DNA from: Chiridota heheva
Taxonomy: Eukaryota; Echinodermata; Holothuroidea; Apodida; Chiridotidae
Assembly: GCA_020152595.1 (NCBI GenBank)
Contig: JAIGNY010002845.1
Coordinates: forward strand, 1,789,501-1,853,500
Length of the DNA: 64,000 bases
Direction: 5' to 3'
The notes below the pieces were generated by a model, which was given only the letters and a program-made list of their open reading frames with translations, searched no databases and was not told the DNA's origin. A program made the position numbers and the translations under genes. This document shows positions 1-12,011 of the stretch, in pieces. Numbering within the stretch: position 1 is the stretch's first letter; every line of letters begins with the position of its first letter.

Positions 1-175
1 TTCTTTCTTTAATAGTCCTCTATTCTAATAGTCCTCTATTCTATAATGAAAATTCACAAAAAAATATATGTTTGAGTGTTTACTGTCTCTCTTCAAGACC
101 TCACCTTGAGGGAGAGATAAGCTAATAAGATTTTTCTTTTTCAAGATATGCTTATTTTTTGCTTCCGTTGAACAG

Positions 176-290
176 AGCCAGAGAAAACCTGTCACAGTTT
201 GCGGAGGATGTTGAAGAAGCAGGGGATCCTGAGGACGCAAAGATTCTTTTGGAGGATTTAAGGGTCCTTGAACGTAACATGGAAGTCAAG
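176..290 (+). CDS. GTF3C2: GTF3C2-like exon A (internal, N-terminal region)
   Basis: The exon follows a pyrimidine-containing acceptor ending ttgaacag and stops at donor AAG|gtatgc. The first base completes a codon from an upstream exon, and the rest is 38 open codons ending in phase 0. The product is acidic and helical-looking (ARENLSQFAEDVEEAGDP...LLEDLRVLERNMEVK). It is plausibly the helical stretch found before the acidic region in GTF3C2 proteins, where vertebrates have a YLQELAEEL-type segment. The phase matches exon B. An acceptor two bases downstream is possible. Identity is inferred mainly from its linkage to the later exons. Confidence 0.6.
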
Positions 291-413
291 GTATGCTATC
301 GATCGTTGCATCAAGGTGTCATTTCATCTATTCTCAGGCCTACTCGGAAATGTGTGTGCTCAACTGTTGCAATTAGGCATGTGCGTAAAGTTTGAATTGC
401 GAGCTAATTGTTG

Positions 414-1125
414 AAGGAGACATAAAGTCTGACATAATCCTTATTTCATATGATGGACTTAAAAATAACAATCCTCTGACAAAGGTTTCTCCCTTTCAAA
501 TCAATGTCACAAAATTTTTGTTGTAATAAAAAAAAGATTTATGGTACTACTAAATAGTACTATGAGAGCCGCCATTTTGATTTGAAACATGCAGAAAATG
601 ATATCATCAACCCAGCAGGATGTTGGAATGCTTTGTATTTCTTTTTAATCTATCTCAAATTTTGTAGCTGATGAATTTTTTTTGTTCTTTTTTTTGTTAG
701 GTCAAGAATTTTTTTTGTGTACACATGAAATTATTAAAACATGCTGTTAAAACTTTGTCACATCATTTTGGAAAATAAACTTTAATCAAATTTATAAAGA
801 AAAACATTATAATCTTTATGTCCTTGTTGAGGAAAATATGTCATCATGCACAATATTTCAATACAGAATTGAACAAAATGGCATCATTTTGCAACAAAAA
901 CTTTAATCAAATTGATAAGAAATACATTGGGGAAATTTTAATGTCATCATGCATAAGATTTTGATACAGAACTGAACAAAATGGCGGCCTCCATGTGTCG
1001 ACATCAAACATGAATAACTTGAGATAGGGATAAGATTTTGACTTGCTGATTTTGGTAGTTGGTTTAGATTTTATTCTTCTTTCATATGAAATAATGATTG
1101 TATCAGACTTTATGTTTTTTTAAAG
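414..1125 (+). mobile_element. TIR element family 1 (non-autonomous DNA transposon), copy 1
   Basis: The left end (aaggagacataaagtctgac, then ataatccttatttcatatga) is the inverted complement of the right end (tcatatgaaataatgattg, then tatcagactttatg). This gives terminal inverted repeats of about 45 bp around roughly 710 bp. No ORF of note. Other copies are at 19512-20020, 27091-27960 and 51408-52304. All share the interior phrase about tgtccttgttgggg and the catgaataacttgagatagg segment. I infer a MITE or other non-autonomous transposon; the superfamily is not determined, although TTTAAA at the ends would suit a TTAA-type target. Confidence 0.75.
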
Positions 1126-1224
1126 ATGGTTACCCTGGGACCCTTCCAAGGTAACCTGTAACCCTGTCGAAAAGGTCTAATATCTTTGCATAAATTCAGT
1201 ATATCCTGAACAGAAAAGTTATCA

Positions 1225-1515
1225 GAGTAGCTTTTCACAATTGGGCATTTCCGCAGTCGGTAACTGCGGAATTGCCCCAGGTTTCCTGGGACCCTACCAG
1301 GGTAAACTGTTACCCTGGAACCTTCCAGGGTAACCTGTTACCCTGGGTCCCTTCCAGGGTTACCTGGTTACCCTAGGACCTTCCAGGGTAACCTGTTACC
1401 CTGGGTTCCTTCCAGGGTTACCTGGTTGCCCTGGGACCCTTTCAAGGTAACCTTGGGGCAATTCCGCAGTCAGTAACAGAATTACAAACTGCGGATTTGC
1501 CCAATTCCGATTGGT
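1225..1515. mobile_element. Fold-back repeat built of palindromic 30-bp units
   Basis: About six units each contain GGTTACCCTGG and its reverse complement CCAGGGTAACC separated by gaccctt or similar. The block is flanked by outer inverted copies of a gggcaattccgcagt/actgcggaattgcccc segment. The whole block can fold into nested hairpins. A shorter related stretch occurs at 1128-1160. No coding potential. It is likely a fold-back transposon or an expanded hairpin element. Confidence 0.7.
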
Positions 1516-2040
1516 TGCTTATCATACAATGTGAGCATGCGTGACCATTACCTATCCTTTGAGATGTAAAGTGTGATGCTTTCTTCCCGTTCGGAAAAAA
1601 AAACCATGTTTTGCCTGATAAGTTGAGTGGTTTTCCTGGTTGCCTTGTTTGCACGGTATGGAATATATCGTAAGAAAAAATGCTTTCAAACGATCATACA
1701 TGTGTTATACATGAAGGTAGTACACATGCACATAGTTGCTTACATTTTCCAAGCAGTTGATTGGTCGAAGTACTAAAGTAATCACGTTCGACTAAAATCA
1801 GTTTGAAAAAGTCTATCGTCTCACTCTGAGCAATGGATCATTCTCTCGTCATAGTTGTCGTCCTATCTTTCTTGACAGCTCACAAATGTTGTAAATGATT
1901 TCAAATAATAGTAATAGAAAATGTATAGCCGGTATCTGTTAAGAAAGACCCTCATAAGCGCTTTGCAAAAAGCAACCAACAATGTACAGAAATCAAAAAT
2001 AATGAAATGAATATTTTAAAACAAAAAAGGATGAAGAATA
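1516..2040. other. Intron, no recognised feature
   Basis: AT-rich intronic sequence with no long ORF, tandem repeat or tRNA-like signal that I could identify. Confidence 0.5.
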
Positions 2041-2265
2041 GTTTTTTCAGAAAAGATAAGTCGTCGCGCAGTCTTATGTGCAAAATTTTGTTTTGTGCAG
2101 TAGATTGCATTGACTGCATGAGTGCGCAGCGCTAGCTACAGTAGCTGTACAGTATCATGTAGGATTGTTGCCCAACTTAGTTATGCAGATTTTGTTGCTA
2201 GACAAATTTGTGCATGATTGGTTGAAAAAGCTGTCAATCAAATAACTTAAAAACGTCAATTGGCA
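2040..2265 (+). repeat. Dispersed 480-bp repeat (family 8), truncated copy
   Basis: It shares the order of landmarks with 28865-29345 (+) and 38025-38530 (-): ttttgtgcagtagattgcattg, then the agctgta/gtatca segment, then atgcagattttgttgctag and a ctgtcaatca end. The copy sits just upstream of the 30-bp array. Confidence 0.7.
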
Positions 2266-2299
2266 AGAAAGTGACTGTGTGATGTCACTTTTAGACTTT

Positions 2300-5200
2300 G
2301 AACATCTGTCATGTTCAACCAACCTTGAGAACATCTGTCATGTTCAACCAAACCTTGCAAACATCTGTCATGTTCAACCAAACCTTGAGAACATCTGTCA
2401 TGTTCAACCAAACCTTGAGAACATCTGTCATGTTCAACCAAACCTTGCGTAACATCTGTCATGTTCAAACCTTGAGAACATCTGTCATGTTCAACCAAAC
2501 CTTGAGAACATCTGTCATGTTCAACCAACCTTGAGAACATCTGTCATGTTCAACAAACCTTAAGAACATCTGTCATGTTCAACCAAACCTTGAGAACATC
2601 TGTCATGTTCAGCAAACCTTGAGAACATCTGTCATGTTCAACCAAACCTTGAGAACATCTGTCATGTTCAACCAAACCTTGAGAACATCTGTCATGTTCA
2701 ACCAAACCTTAAACATCTGTCATGTTCAACAAACCTGCGAACATCTGTCATGTTCAACCAAACCTTGCTAACATCTGTCATGTTCAACCAACCTTGCTAA
2801 CATCTGTCATGTTCAACCAAACCTTGCAAACATCTGTCATGTTCAACCAAACCTTGCGAACATCTGTCATGTTCAACCAAACCTTGCTAACATCTGTCAT
2901 GTTCAACCAACCTTGCTAACATCTGTCATGTTCAACCAAACCTTGAGAACATCTGTCATGTTCAACCAAACCTTGAGAACATCTGTCATGTTCAACCAAC
3001 CTTGAGAACATCTGTCATGTTCAACCAAACCTTGAGAACATCTGTCATGTTCAACCAAACCTTGAGAACATCTGTCATGTTCAACCAACCTTGAGAACAT
3101 CTGTCATGTTCAACCAACCTTGAGAACATCTGTCATGTTCAACCAAACCTTGCGAACATCTGTCATGTTCAACCAAACCTTGAGAACATCTGTCATGTTC
3201 AACCAAACCTTGAGAACATCTGTCATGTTCAACCAACCTTGAGAACATCTGTCATGTTCAACCAAACCTTGAGAACATCTGTCATGTTCAACCAAACCTT
3301 GAGAACATCTGTCATGTTCAACCAAACCTTGAGAACATCTGTCATGTTCTTGAGAACATCTGTCATGTTCAAACCTTGAGAACATCTGTCATGTTCAACC
3401 AACCTTGAGAACATCTGTCATGTTCAACTAAACCTTGAGAACATCTGTCATGTTCAACAAACCTTGAGAACATCTGTCATGTTCAACCAAACCTTGAGAA
3501 CATCTGTCATGTTCAACCAAACCTTGAGAACATCTGTCATGTTCAACCAAACCTTGAGAACATCTGTCATGTTCAACCAACCTTGAGAACATCTGTCATG
3601 TTCAACTTGAGAATCATGTTCAACCAAACCTTGCGAACATCTGTCATGTTCAACCAAACCTTGAGAACATCTGTCATGTTCAACCAAACCTTGAGAACAT
3701 CTGTCATGTTCAACCAAACCTTGAGAACATCTGTCATGTTCAACCAAACCTTGAGAACATCTGTCATGTTCAACCAAACCTTGAGAACATCTGTCATGTT
3801 CAACCAACCTTGAGAACATCTGTCATGTTCAACCAACCTTGCGAACATCTGTCATGTTCAACCAACCTTGAGAACATCTGTCATGTTCAGAACATCTGTC
3901 ATGTTCCAAACCTTGAGAACATCTGTCATGTTCAACCAAACCTTGAGAACATCTGTCATGTTCAACCAAACCTTGAGAACATCTGTCATGTTCAACCAAA
4001 CCTTGAGAACATCTGTCATGTTCAACCAACCTTGAGAACATCTGTCATGTTCAACCAAACCTTGAGAACATCTGTCATGTTCAACCAACCTTGAGAACAT
4101 CTGTCATGTTCAACCAAACCTTGAGAACATCTGTCATGTTCAACCAAACCTTGAGAACATCTGTCATGTTCAACCAAACCTTGAGAACATCTGTCATGTT
4201 CAACCAAACCTTGAGAACAAAACCTTGAGAACATCTGTCATGTTCAAGCAAACCTTGAGAACATCTGTCATGTTCAACCTTGAGAAACCTTGAGAACATC
4301 TGTCATGTTCAACCAAACCTTGCGAACATCTGTCATGTTCAACCAAACCTTGCGAACATCTGTCATGTTCAACCTAAACCTTGAGAACATCTGTCATGTT
4401 AAACCTTGAAACATCTGTCATGTTCAACCAACCAAATCTGTCATGTTCAACATCTGTCATGTTCAACCAAACCTTGAGAACATCTGTCATGTTCAACCAA
4501 ACCTTGAGAACATCTGTCATGTTGCAAACATCTGTCATGTTCAACCAAACCTTGCAAACATCTGTCATGTTCAACCAAACCTTGCTAACATCTGTCATGT
4601 TCAACCAAACCTTGAGAACATCTGTCATGTTCAACCAAACCTTGAGAACATCTGTCATGTTCAACCAACCTTGCGAACATCTGTCATGTTCAACCAAACC
4701 TTGCGAACATCTGTCATGTTCAACCAAACCTTGAGAACATCTGTCATGTAACATCTGTCATGTTCAACCAACCTTGCGAACATCTGTCATGTTCAACCAA
4801 ACCTTGAGAACATCTGTCATGTTCAAACCTTGCGAACATCTGTCATGTTCAACCAAACCTTGCAAACATCTGTCATGTTCAACCAAACCTTGAGAACATC
4901 TGTCATGTTCAACCAAACCTTGCGAACATCTGTCATGTTCAACCAACCTTGAGAACATCTGTCATGTTCAACCAAACCTTGAGAACATCTGTCATGTTCA
5001 ACCAACCTTGCGAACATCTGTCATGTTCAACCAAACCTTGAGAACATCTGTCATGTTCAACCAAACCTTGAGAACATCTGTCATGTTCAACCAACCTTGA
5101 GAACATCTGTCATGTTCAACCAACCTTGAGAACATCTGTCATGTTCAACCAACCTTGAGAACATCTGTCATGTTCAACCAAACCTTGAGAACATCTGTCA

Positions 5201-5433
5201 TGTTCAACCAACCTTGCGAACATCTGTCATGTTCAACCAACCTTGCGAACATCTGTCATGTTCAACCAAACCTTGAGAACATCTGTCATGTTTAACCAAA
5301 CCTTGCAAACATCTGTCATGTTCAACCAAACCTTGCGAACATCTGTCATGTTCAACCAAACCTTGCAAACATCTGTCATGTTCAACCAAACCTTGCTAAC
5401 ATCTGTCATGTTCAACCAAACCTTGAGACATCT
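2300..5433. repeat. 30-bp hairpin minisatellite, about 105 copies
   Basis: The unit is aacatctgtcatgttcaacc plus aaaccttgag, 30 bp or 29 bp when one a is lost, with variants gcg, gct and gca in place of gag. Nearly every unit contains GAACAT-CTGTC-ATGTTC, a hairpin with a 6-bp stem and 5-nt loop. A few units are shortened, for example near 3350, 3605, 3890, 4220-4290 and 4440. Six-frame ORFs through the array on both strands arise because the unit is a multiple of three. There are no unique spacers, so this is not a CRISPR array. Confidence 0.97.
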
Positions 5434-5551
5434 TTAAAGTTTGGAATCTGCGCGATATTTGATAAACTTGAAATTTTAATGGACCTGTAGAATTAAAATC
5501 TTGAAAAGTCATGACATGGGTAATTGGTTTCATAATTAGTTTAAACCTTAC

Positions 5552-5805
5552 AAGCCTGAGGTGCAGTGGTTAAGGAGTCATACTCGTATGTGAAAGGTAC
5601 TGAGTTTGATTCACTCTGCGAGCCCTGCATTTTGTCCTTGAGCAGGACACTTCACTCTGCTGGCTCCAGTCCACTTAGTGATGGACTGGTGTCCTGTGCC
5701 GGGTGAGTCATGAGCTTGATCTGCTTTTACGCCAAGGAAGCCGGGATAAGCACCAGTCTGATGATCTTCATGGTTCTGGTATCCTGGATCTCTGGGATGT
5801 AACAA
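5552..5805 (+). mobile_element. tRNA-derived SINE family 1
   Basis: The 5' end (ggtgcagtggttaaggagtc) resembles a tRNA D-arm/A box and gagtttgattcac a degenerate B box. The body carries the landmarks gcgagccctgcatt, tgtccttgagcaggacactt, gatggactggtgtcc and gggataagcaccagtctgatg. The same body occurs at 34697-34975 and 48962-49255 (+) and at 10325-10565, 28235-28515 and 63345-63575 (-). Confidence 0.8.
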
Positions 5806-6145
5806 TAGATTAAAGTAGTTTTTTTGCTGTTCAGTTTAAGATATCTCGGTCACTAAAATTAAATACTGTATTCGACATAATAAATGCCCCGCGGTGCTTT
5901 CAAAAACATAATTGTGTAACTTTTTGGGATGTTTTTGAAGTAGTTTTTTTGCTGTTCAGTTTAAGATATCTCAGTCACTAAAATTAAATACTGTATTTCA
6001 GGGTGCTTTCAAAAACATAATTGTGTAACTTTTTGGGATGTAACAATAGATTGAAGTAGTTTTTTTGCTGTTCAGTTTAAGATATCTCAGTCACTAAAAT
6101 TAAATACTGTAGTGTTCAAAAACATAATTGTGTAACTTTTTTCAA
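5806..6145 (+). repeat. Three imperfect tandem copies of a 110-130 bp unit
   Basis: Each copy holds agtagtttttttgctgttcag, then tttaagatatctcagtcact and aaattaaatactgta, ending near aaaacataattgtgtaactt. Copies begin near 5815, 5938 and 6054. Confidence 0.8.
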
Positions 6146-6595
6146 ACTAATGCATATTCTGTGTGTTCTATTCAAACTGCATTGTGTGAACTGGTTCCAT
6201 ACTAGCCTTACAATAACCACCACAAAATCACCACCAGCGTCAGATGCAAAATAAGCAAATAATGTAACAAAACTTATTTTAAGTCTTCTCATTAATCAAA
6301 TAAATTATGTTATCAGTCAAAACATGTTGGGCGGGTTCTTATTAGAACAGGGGTGCTTAATACGGTATATGTAACTTTGTGGTTTAATAAACTGTCAGAT
6401 TAAAGTGCCTCCCATTTGCCGTTTTCAGAAAATAATTAGTAGAGGCCTAAATAAAAGCCAGGCAATAAATGATGACATCAAAATGAAATACCATAATTGA
6501 CATATTTAGAAAAATAGAATTGCACCATTTTTTAGGGCCATACAATGCATGCATGCGCTATTCGAACTGCATTGTGTGGACTAGTCCCACAAAAA
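6146..6595. other. Intron, no recognised feature
   Basis: AT-rich sequence with no ORF or recognisable repeat. Two related phrases (ctgcattgtgtgaactggt near 6177 and ctgcattgtgtggactagt near 6568) hint at an old duplication. Confidence 0.4.
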
Positions 6596-6609
6596 CATCG
6601 TGAAAATAA

Positions 6610-9600
6610 GCACAAGGCCCAGGAGCATTACCAGAAGAAACCCAGGAGCATATCAGTAAGGGGCCCAGGAGCATATTAGTAAGGGGCCCAGGGGTATATC
6701 AGGAACAGGCCCAGGAGCAAATCAGTAAGAGGCCCAGGAGCATATCAGGAAGAGGTCCAGGAGCATATTAAGAAGAAGCCCAGGAGCATATCAGTAAGGG
6801 GCCCAGGAGCATATCAGTAAGAAGCCCAGGAGCATATCAGTAAGAGGCCCAGGAGCATATCAGTAAGAGGCCCAGGAGCATATTAGGAAGAGGCCCAGGA
6901 GCATATCAACAAGAGGCCCAGGAGCATATCAGGAACAGGCCCAGGAGCATATCAGGAACAGGCCCAGGAGCATATCAGCAAGAGGCCCAGAAGCATATTA
7001 GCAAGAGGCCCAGGAGCATATTAGCAAGAGGCCCAGGAGCATATCAGCAAGAGGCCCAGGAGCATATCAGTAAGAGGCCCAGGAGCATATCAGCAAGTGG
7101 CCCAGGAGCATATCAACAAGAGGCCCAAGAGCATATTAGGAACAGGCCCAGGAGCATATCAACAAGAGGCCCAGGAGCATATCAGGAACAGGCCCAGGAG
7201 CATATCAGCAAGAGGCCCAGGAGCATATCAGCAAGAGGCCCAGGAGCATATTAGCAAGAGGCCCAGGAGCATATCAGCAAGAGGCCCAGGAAAATATAAG
7301 GAACAGGCCTAGAAGCATATCAACAAGAGGCCCAGGAGCATATCAGCAAGAGGCCCAGAAGCATATTAGCAAGAGGCCCAGGAGCATATCAGCAAGAGGC
7401 CCAGAAGCATATCAGGAACAGGCCCAGGAGCATATCAACAAGAGGCCCAGGAGCATATTAACAAGAGGCCCAGGAGCATATCAACAAGAGGCCCAGGAGC
7501 ATATCAGGAACAGGCCCAGGAGCATATTAGCAAGAGGCCCAGGAGCATATCAGCAACAGGCCCAGGAGCATATCAGTAAGAGGCCCAGGAGCATATCAGC
7601 AAGAGGCCCAGGAGCATATCAGTAACAGGCCCAGGAGCATATTCGGAAGAGGCCCAGGAGCATATCAACAAGAGGCCCAGGAGCATATTAGGAAGAGGCC
7701 CAGGAGCATATTAGGAAGAGGCACAGGAGCATATCAACAAGAGGCCTAGGAGCATATCAGGAACAGGCCCAGGAGCATATCAGGAACAGGCCCAGGAGCA
7801 TATCAGGAACAGGCCCAGGAGCATATCAGCAAGAGGCCCAGGAGCATATTAGCCAGAGGCCCAGGAGCATATTAGCAAGAGGCCCAGGAGCATATCAGCA
7901 AGAGGCCCAGGAGCATATCAGTAAGAGGCCCAGGAGCATATCAGCAAGAGGCCCAGGAGCATATCAACAAGAGGCCCAGGAGCATATTAGGAAGAGGCCC
8001 AGGAGCATATCAACAAGAGGCCCAGGAGCATATCAGGAACAGGCCCAGGAGCATATCAGCAAGAGGCCCAGGAGCATATCAGGAACAGGCCCAGGAGCAT
8101 ATCAACAAGAGGTCCAGGAGCATATCAACAAGAGGCCCAGGAGCATATCAGCAAGAGGCCCAGGAGTATATCAGCAAGAGGCCCAGGAGCATATCAGTAA
8201 GATGCCCAGGAGCATATCAGTAAGGGGCCCAGGAGCATATCAGGAACATGCCCAGGAGCATATCAGCAAGAGGCCCAGGAGCATATTAGGAAGAGGCCCA
8301 GGAGCATATCAACAAGAGGCCCAGGAGCATATCAGGAACAGGCCCAGGAGCATATCAGGAACAGGCCCAGGAGCATATCAGCAAGAGGCCCAGAAGCATA
8401 TTAGCAAGAGGCCCAGGAGCATATTAGCAAGAGGCCCAGGAGCATATCAGCAAGAGGCCCAGGGGCATATCAGTAAGAGGCCCAGGAGCATATCAGCAAG
8501 AGGCCCAGGAGCATATCAACAAGAGGCCCAAGAGCATATTAGGAACAGGCCCAGGAGCATATCAACAAGAGGCCCAGGAGCATATCAGGAACAGGCCCAG
8601 AAGCATATCAGCAAGAGGCCCAGGAGCATATCAGCAAGAGGCCCAGGAGCATATTAGCAAGAGGCCCAGGAGCATATCAGCAAGAGGCCCAGGAAAATAT
8701 AAGGAACAGGCCTAGAAGCATATCAACAAGAGGCCCAGGAGCATATCAACAAGAGGCCCAGGAGCATATCAGCAAGAGGCCCAGGAGCATATTAGCAAGA
8801 GGCCCAGGAGCATATCAGCAAGAGGCCCAGAAGCATATCAGGAACAGGCCCAGGAGCATATCAACAAGAGGCCCAGGAGCATATTAACAAGAGGCCCAGG
8901 AGCATATCAACAAGAGGCCCAGGAGCATATCAGGAACAGGCCCAGGAGCATATTAGCAAGAGGCCCAGGAGCATATCAGCAAGAGGCCCAGGAGCATATC
9001 AGTAAGATGCCCAGGAGCATATCAGCAAGAGGCCCAGGAGCATATCAGTAACAGGCCCAGGAGCATATTCGGAAGAGACCCAGGAGCATATCAACAAGAG
9101 GCCCAGGAGCATATTAGCAAGAGGCCCAGGAGCATATTAGGAAGAGGCACAGGAGCATATCAACAAGAGGCCTAGGAGCATATCAGGAACAGGCCCAGGA
9201 GCATATCAGGAACAGGCCCAGGAGCATATCAGGAACAGGCCCAGGAGCATATCAGCAAGAGGCCCAGGAGCATATTAGCCAGAGGCCCAGGAGCATATTA
9301 GTAAGAGGCCAGGAGCATATCAGCAAGAGGCCCAGGAGCATATCAGTAAGAGGCCCAGGAGCATATCAGCAAGAGGCCCAGGAGCATATCAACAAGAGGC
9401 CCAGGAGCATATTAGGAAGAGGCCCAGGAGCATATCAACAAGAGGCCCAGGAGCATATCAGGAACAGGCCCAGGAGCATATCAGCAAGAGGCCCAGGAGC
9501 ATATCAGCAAGAGGCCCAGGAGCATTTTAGCAAGAGGCCCAGGAGCATATCAGCAAGAGGCCCAGGAAATTATAAGGAACAGGCCTAGAAGCATATCAAC

Positions 9601-9995
9601 AAGAGGCCCAGGAGCATATCAACAAGAGGCTCAGGAGCATATTAGCAAGAGTCCCAGGAGCATATCAGCAAGAGGCCCAGGAGCATATCAGGAACAGGCC
9701 CAGGAGCATATCAACAAGAGGTCCAGGAGCATATCAACAAGAGGCCCAGGAGCATATCAGCAAGAGGCCCAGGAGTATATCAGCAAGAGGCCCAGGAGCA
9801 TATCAGTAAGACGCCCAGGAGCATATCAGTAAGGGGCCCAGGAGCATATCAGGAACAGGCCCAGGAGCATATTAGCAAGAGGCCCAGGAGCATATCAGCA
9901 AGAGGCCCAGGAGCATATCAGTAAGAGGCCCAGGAGCATATCAGTAAGAGGCCCAGGAGCATATCAGGAAGAGGCCCAGGAGCATATCAGGAAAA
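6610..9995. repeat. 23-bp minisatellite, about 145 copies
   Basis: The unit is close to aggcccaggagcatatcagc plus aag, with interchangeable endings (cagcaag, caacaag, caggaac, cagtaag, ttaggaag). Diagnostic rare variants recur about 1.4 kb apart: the aaaatataaggaacaggcct variant near 7289 and 8692, the attcggaag variant near 7640 and 9066, and the aggcacaggagc variant near 7718 and 9143. This shows a higher-order duplication of roughly 61-62 units. Apparent ORFs are short and follow the repeat. Confidence 0.97.
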
Positions 9996-10116
9996 AACTT
10001 TGGGCCTAAAAAGTGGTGCAATTTCTATTTTCATCAGCACGCTTATTAAGTTTAATACAGTATATATTTACTTTGGTCTGAGTACGAAACTAATCCTTGG
10101 CTGCATTTCTTTTCAG

Positions 10117-10269
10117 GCATTATTTCTACCACCAAAACGAGAAAGCCCAGAGGAGCGAGCATCTTGGAGTGATCAGTTGACTAAGCTTGGCTTTGTCCAA
10201 TGTTTGCATTGTGCCAGGAGAATTTCAAACGTGCAAGGATTTAGAAACCATTTGATGAAGTGCAAAAAG
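10117..10269 (+). CDS. GTF3C2: GTF3C2-like exon B, C2HC zinc finger
   Basis: The acceptor is tttcttttcag and the donor AAG|gtatgt. The exon is 153 bp, 51 codons, phase 0 at both ends, so it joins exons A and C in frame. It begins ALFLPPKRESPEERASWSD and ends with one zinc-finger-like module, C-x2-C-x12-H-x3-C (VQCLHCARRISN...FRNHLMKC). The role is inferred as DNA or protein binding in the N-terminal part of a TFIIIC subunit. Vertebrate GTF3C2 as I know it lacks this finger, so a separate zinc-finger gene is the alternative. Phase continuity with both neighbours and no sign of a gene end favour a single gene. Confidence 0.75.
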
Positions 10270-10324
10270 GTATGTACATCTTTTATTTGTGCAAGAATTA
10301 TGTAATCATTCTTATGTAGATAAA

Positions 10325-10565
10325 AGTTAATCCATCCGAACCATTAGACCCATAAGGCCGGTACTTATCCCCGTAAAATTGAAAATGACTCCTCCCACCC
10401 CCTCCCTCCCCAGACGGGACGCCAGTCCATCGCAGGTCAACTCCCAGCAGTGCTGGTACTCATGTTTTACAGCTGAGTGGATTGAAGCATGTAGAGGATC
10501 TTGCTCTAGGACACATTGCAGAGCTTGCAGTGGGAATCAAACCTGTAAAAATGTTTTAAACATTG
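10325..10565 (-). mobile_element. tRNA-derived SINE family 1, minus orientation
   Basis: Read on the minus strand it has the family order: tRNA-like head with a degenerate B box (caggtttgattcccactgca), the ctagagcaagatcc segment, ctgtaaaacatgagtaccagc, then the dinner-plate tail with ggataagtaccggcc. It inserts about 55 bp downstream of the exon B donor. Confidence 0.75.
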
Positions 10566-10659
10566 GGATTTTGTTCTAAGACCATCGAGATGTTTATGGG
10601 CCACCCTTCCAACTTCCAGTTCAATTTTATGATGCAAGTTTTCATTGCAGGTTTCATTG

Positions 10660-12010
10660 CATAATGATTAGTTTAGTGGTCAAGCAAGTTCATCTACATG
10701 TTTAACTATAAGAATTAGTTCAGTGGTCAAGCAAGTTAATCTACATGTTTACCTATACGAATTAGTTCAGTGGTCAAGCAAGTTAATCTACATGTTTAAC
10801 TATAAGGATTAGTTTAGTGGTCAAGCAAGTTCATCTACATGTTTTACAAATTAGTTTAGTGGTCAAGCAAGTTAATCTACCTGTTTAACTATAAGGATTA
10901 GTTTAGTGGTCAAGCAAGTTAATCTACATGTTTTACTATAAGGATTAGTTTAGTGGTCAAGCAAGTTAATCTACATGTTTAACTATAAGGATTAGTTTAG
11001 TGGTCAAGCAAGTTAATCTACATGTTTTACTATAAGGATTAGTTTAGTGGTCAAGCAAGTTCATCTACATGTTTAACTATAAGATTTAGTTTAGTGGTCA
11101 GGCAAGTTAATCTACATGTTTAATTATAAGGATTAGTTCAGTGGTCAAGCAAGTTAATCTACATGTTTAACTATAAGCATTAGTTTAGTGGTCAAGCAAG
11201 TTAATCTACATGTTTAATTATAAGGATTAGTTTTGGTCAAGCAAGTTAATCTACATGTTTAACTATAGAATTAGTTTAGTGGTCAAGCAAGTTAATCTAC
11301 GTGTTTTACTATAAGGATTAGTTTAGTGGTCAAGCAAGTTCATCTACATGTTTAACTATAAGAATTAGTTTAGTGGTCAAGCAAGTTAATCTACATGTTT
11401 AACTATAAGGATTAGTTTAGTGGTCAAGCAAGTTAATCTACATGTTTTACTATAAGGATTAGTTTAGTGGTAAGTTAATCTACATGTTTAACTATAAGAA
11501 TTAGTTTAGTGGTCAAGCAAGTTAATCTACATGTTTTACTATAAGGATTAGTTTAGTGGTCAAGCAAGTTAATCTACATGTTTAACTATAAGAATTAGTT
11601 TAGTGGTCAAGCAAGTTAATCTACATGTTTTACTATAAGGATTACTTTAGTGGTCAAGCAAGTTCATCTACATGTTTAACTATAAGAATTAGTTTAGTGG
11701 TCAAGCAAGTTAATCTACATGTTTTACTATAAGGATTACTTTAGTGGTCAAGCAAGTTAATCTACATGTTTTACTATAAGGATTAGTTTAGTGGTCAAGC
11801 AAGTTAATCTACATGTTTTACTATAAGGATTAGTTTAGTGGTCAAGCAAGTTAATCTACATGTTTTACTATAAGGATTACTTTAGTGGTCAAGCAAGTTC
11901 ATCTACATGTTTAACTATAGAATTAGTTTAGTGGTCAAGCAAGTTAATTAATGTTTTACTATAAGGATTACTTTAGTGGTCAAGCAAGTTCATCTACATG
12001 TTTTACTATT
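10660..12010 (+). repeat. 47-bp minisatellite derived from a dispersed repeat end, about 28 copies
   Basis: The unit is aaggattagtttagtggtca, then agcaagttaatctacatgtt and taactat. The core (ggattagttcagtggtcaag followed by caagt-atct) is identical to the terminal part of dispersed family 5 (for example 49612 and 57711). The body of that family follows the array directly in opposite orientation at 12012. Confidence 0.95.
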
Positions 12011-12011
12011 T

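Noticed and set aside
2256..5437. Many 60-126 codon ORFs on both strands through the 30-bp array, and CRISPR-like spacing
   Set aside because: The ORFs follow a repeat unit divisible by three. Units are contiguous without unique spacers, so it is neither coding nor CRISPR.
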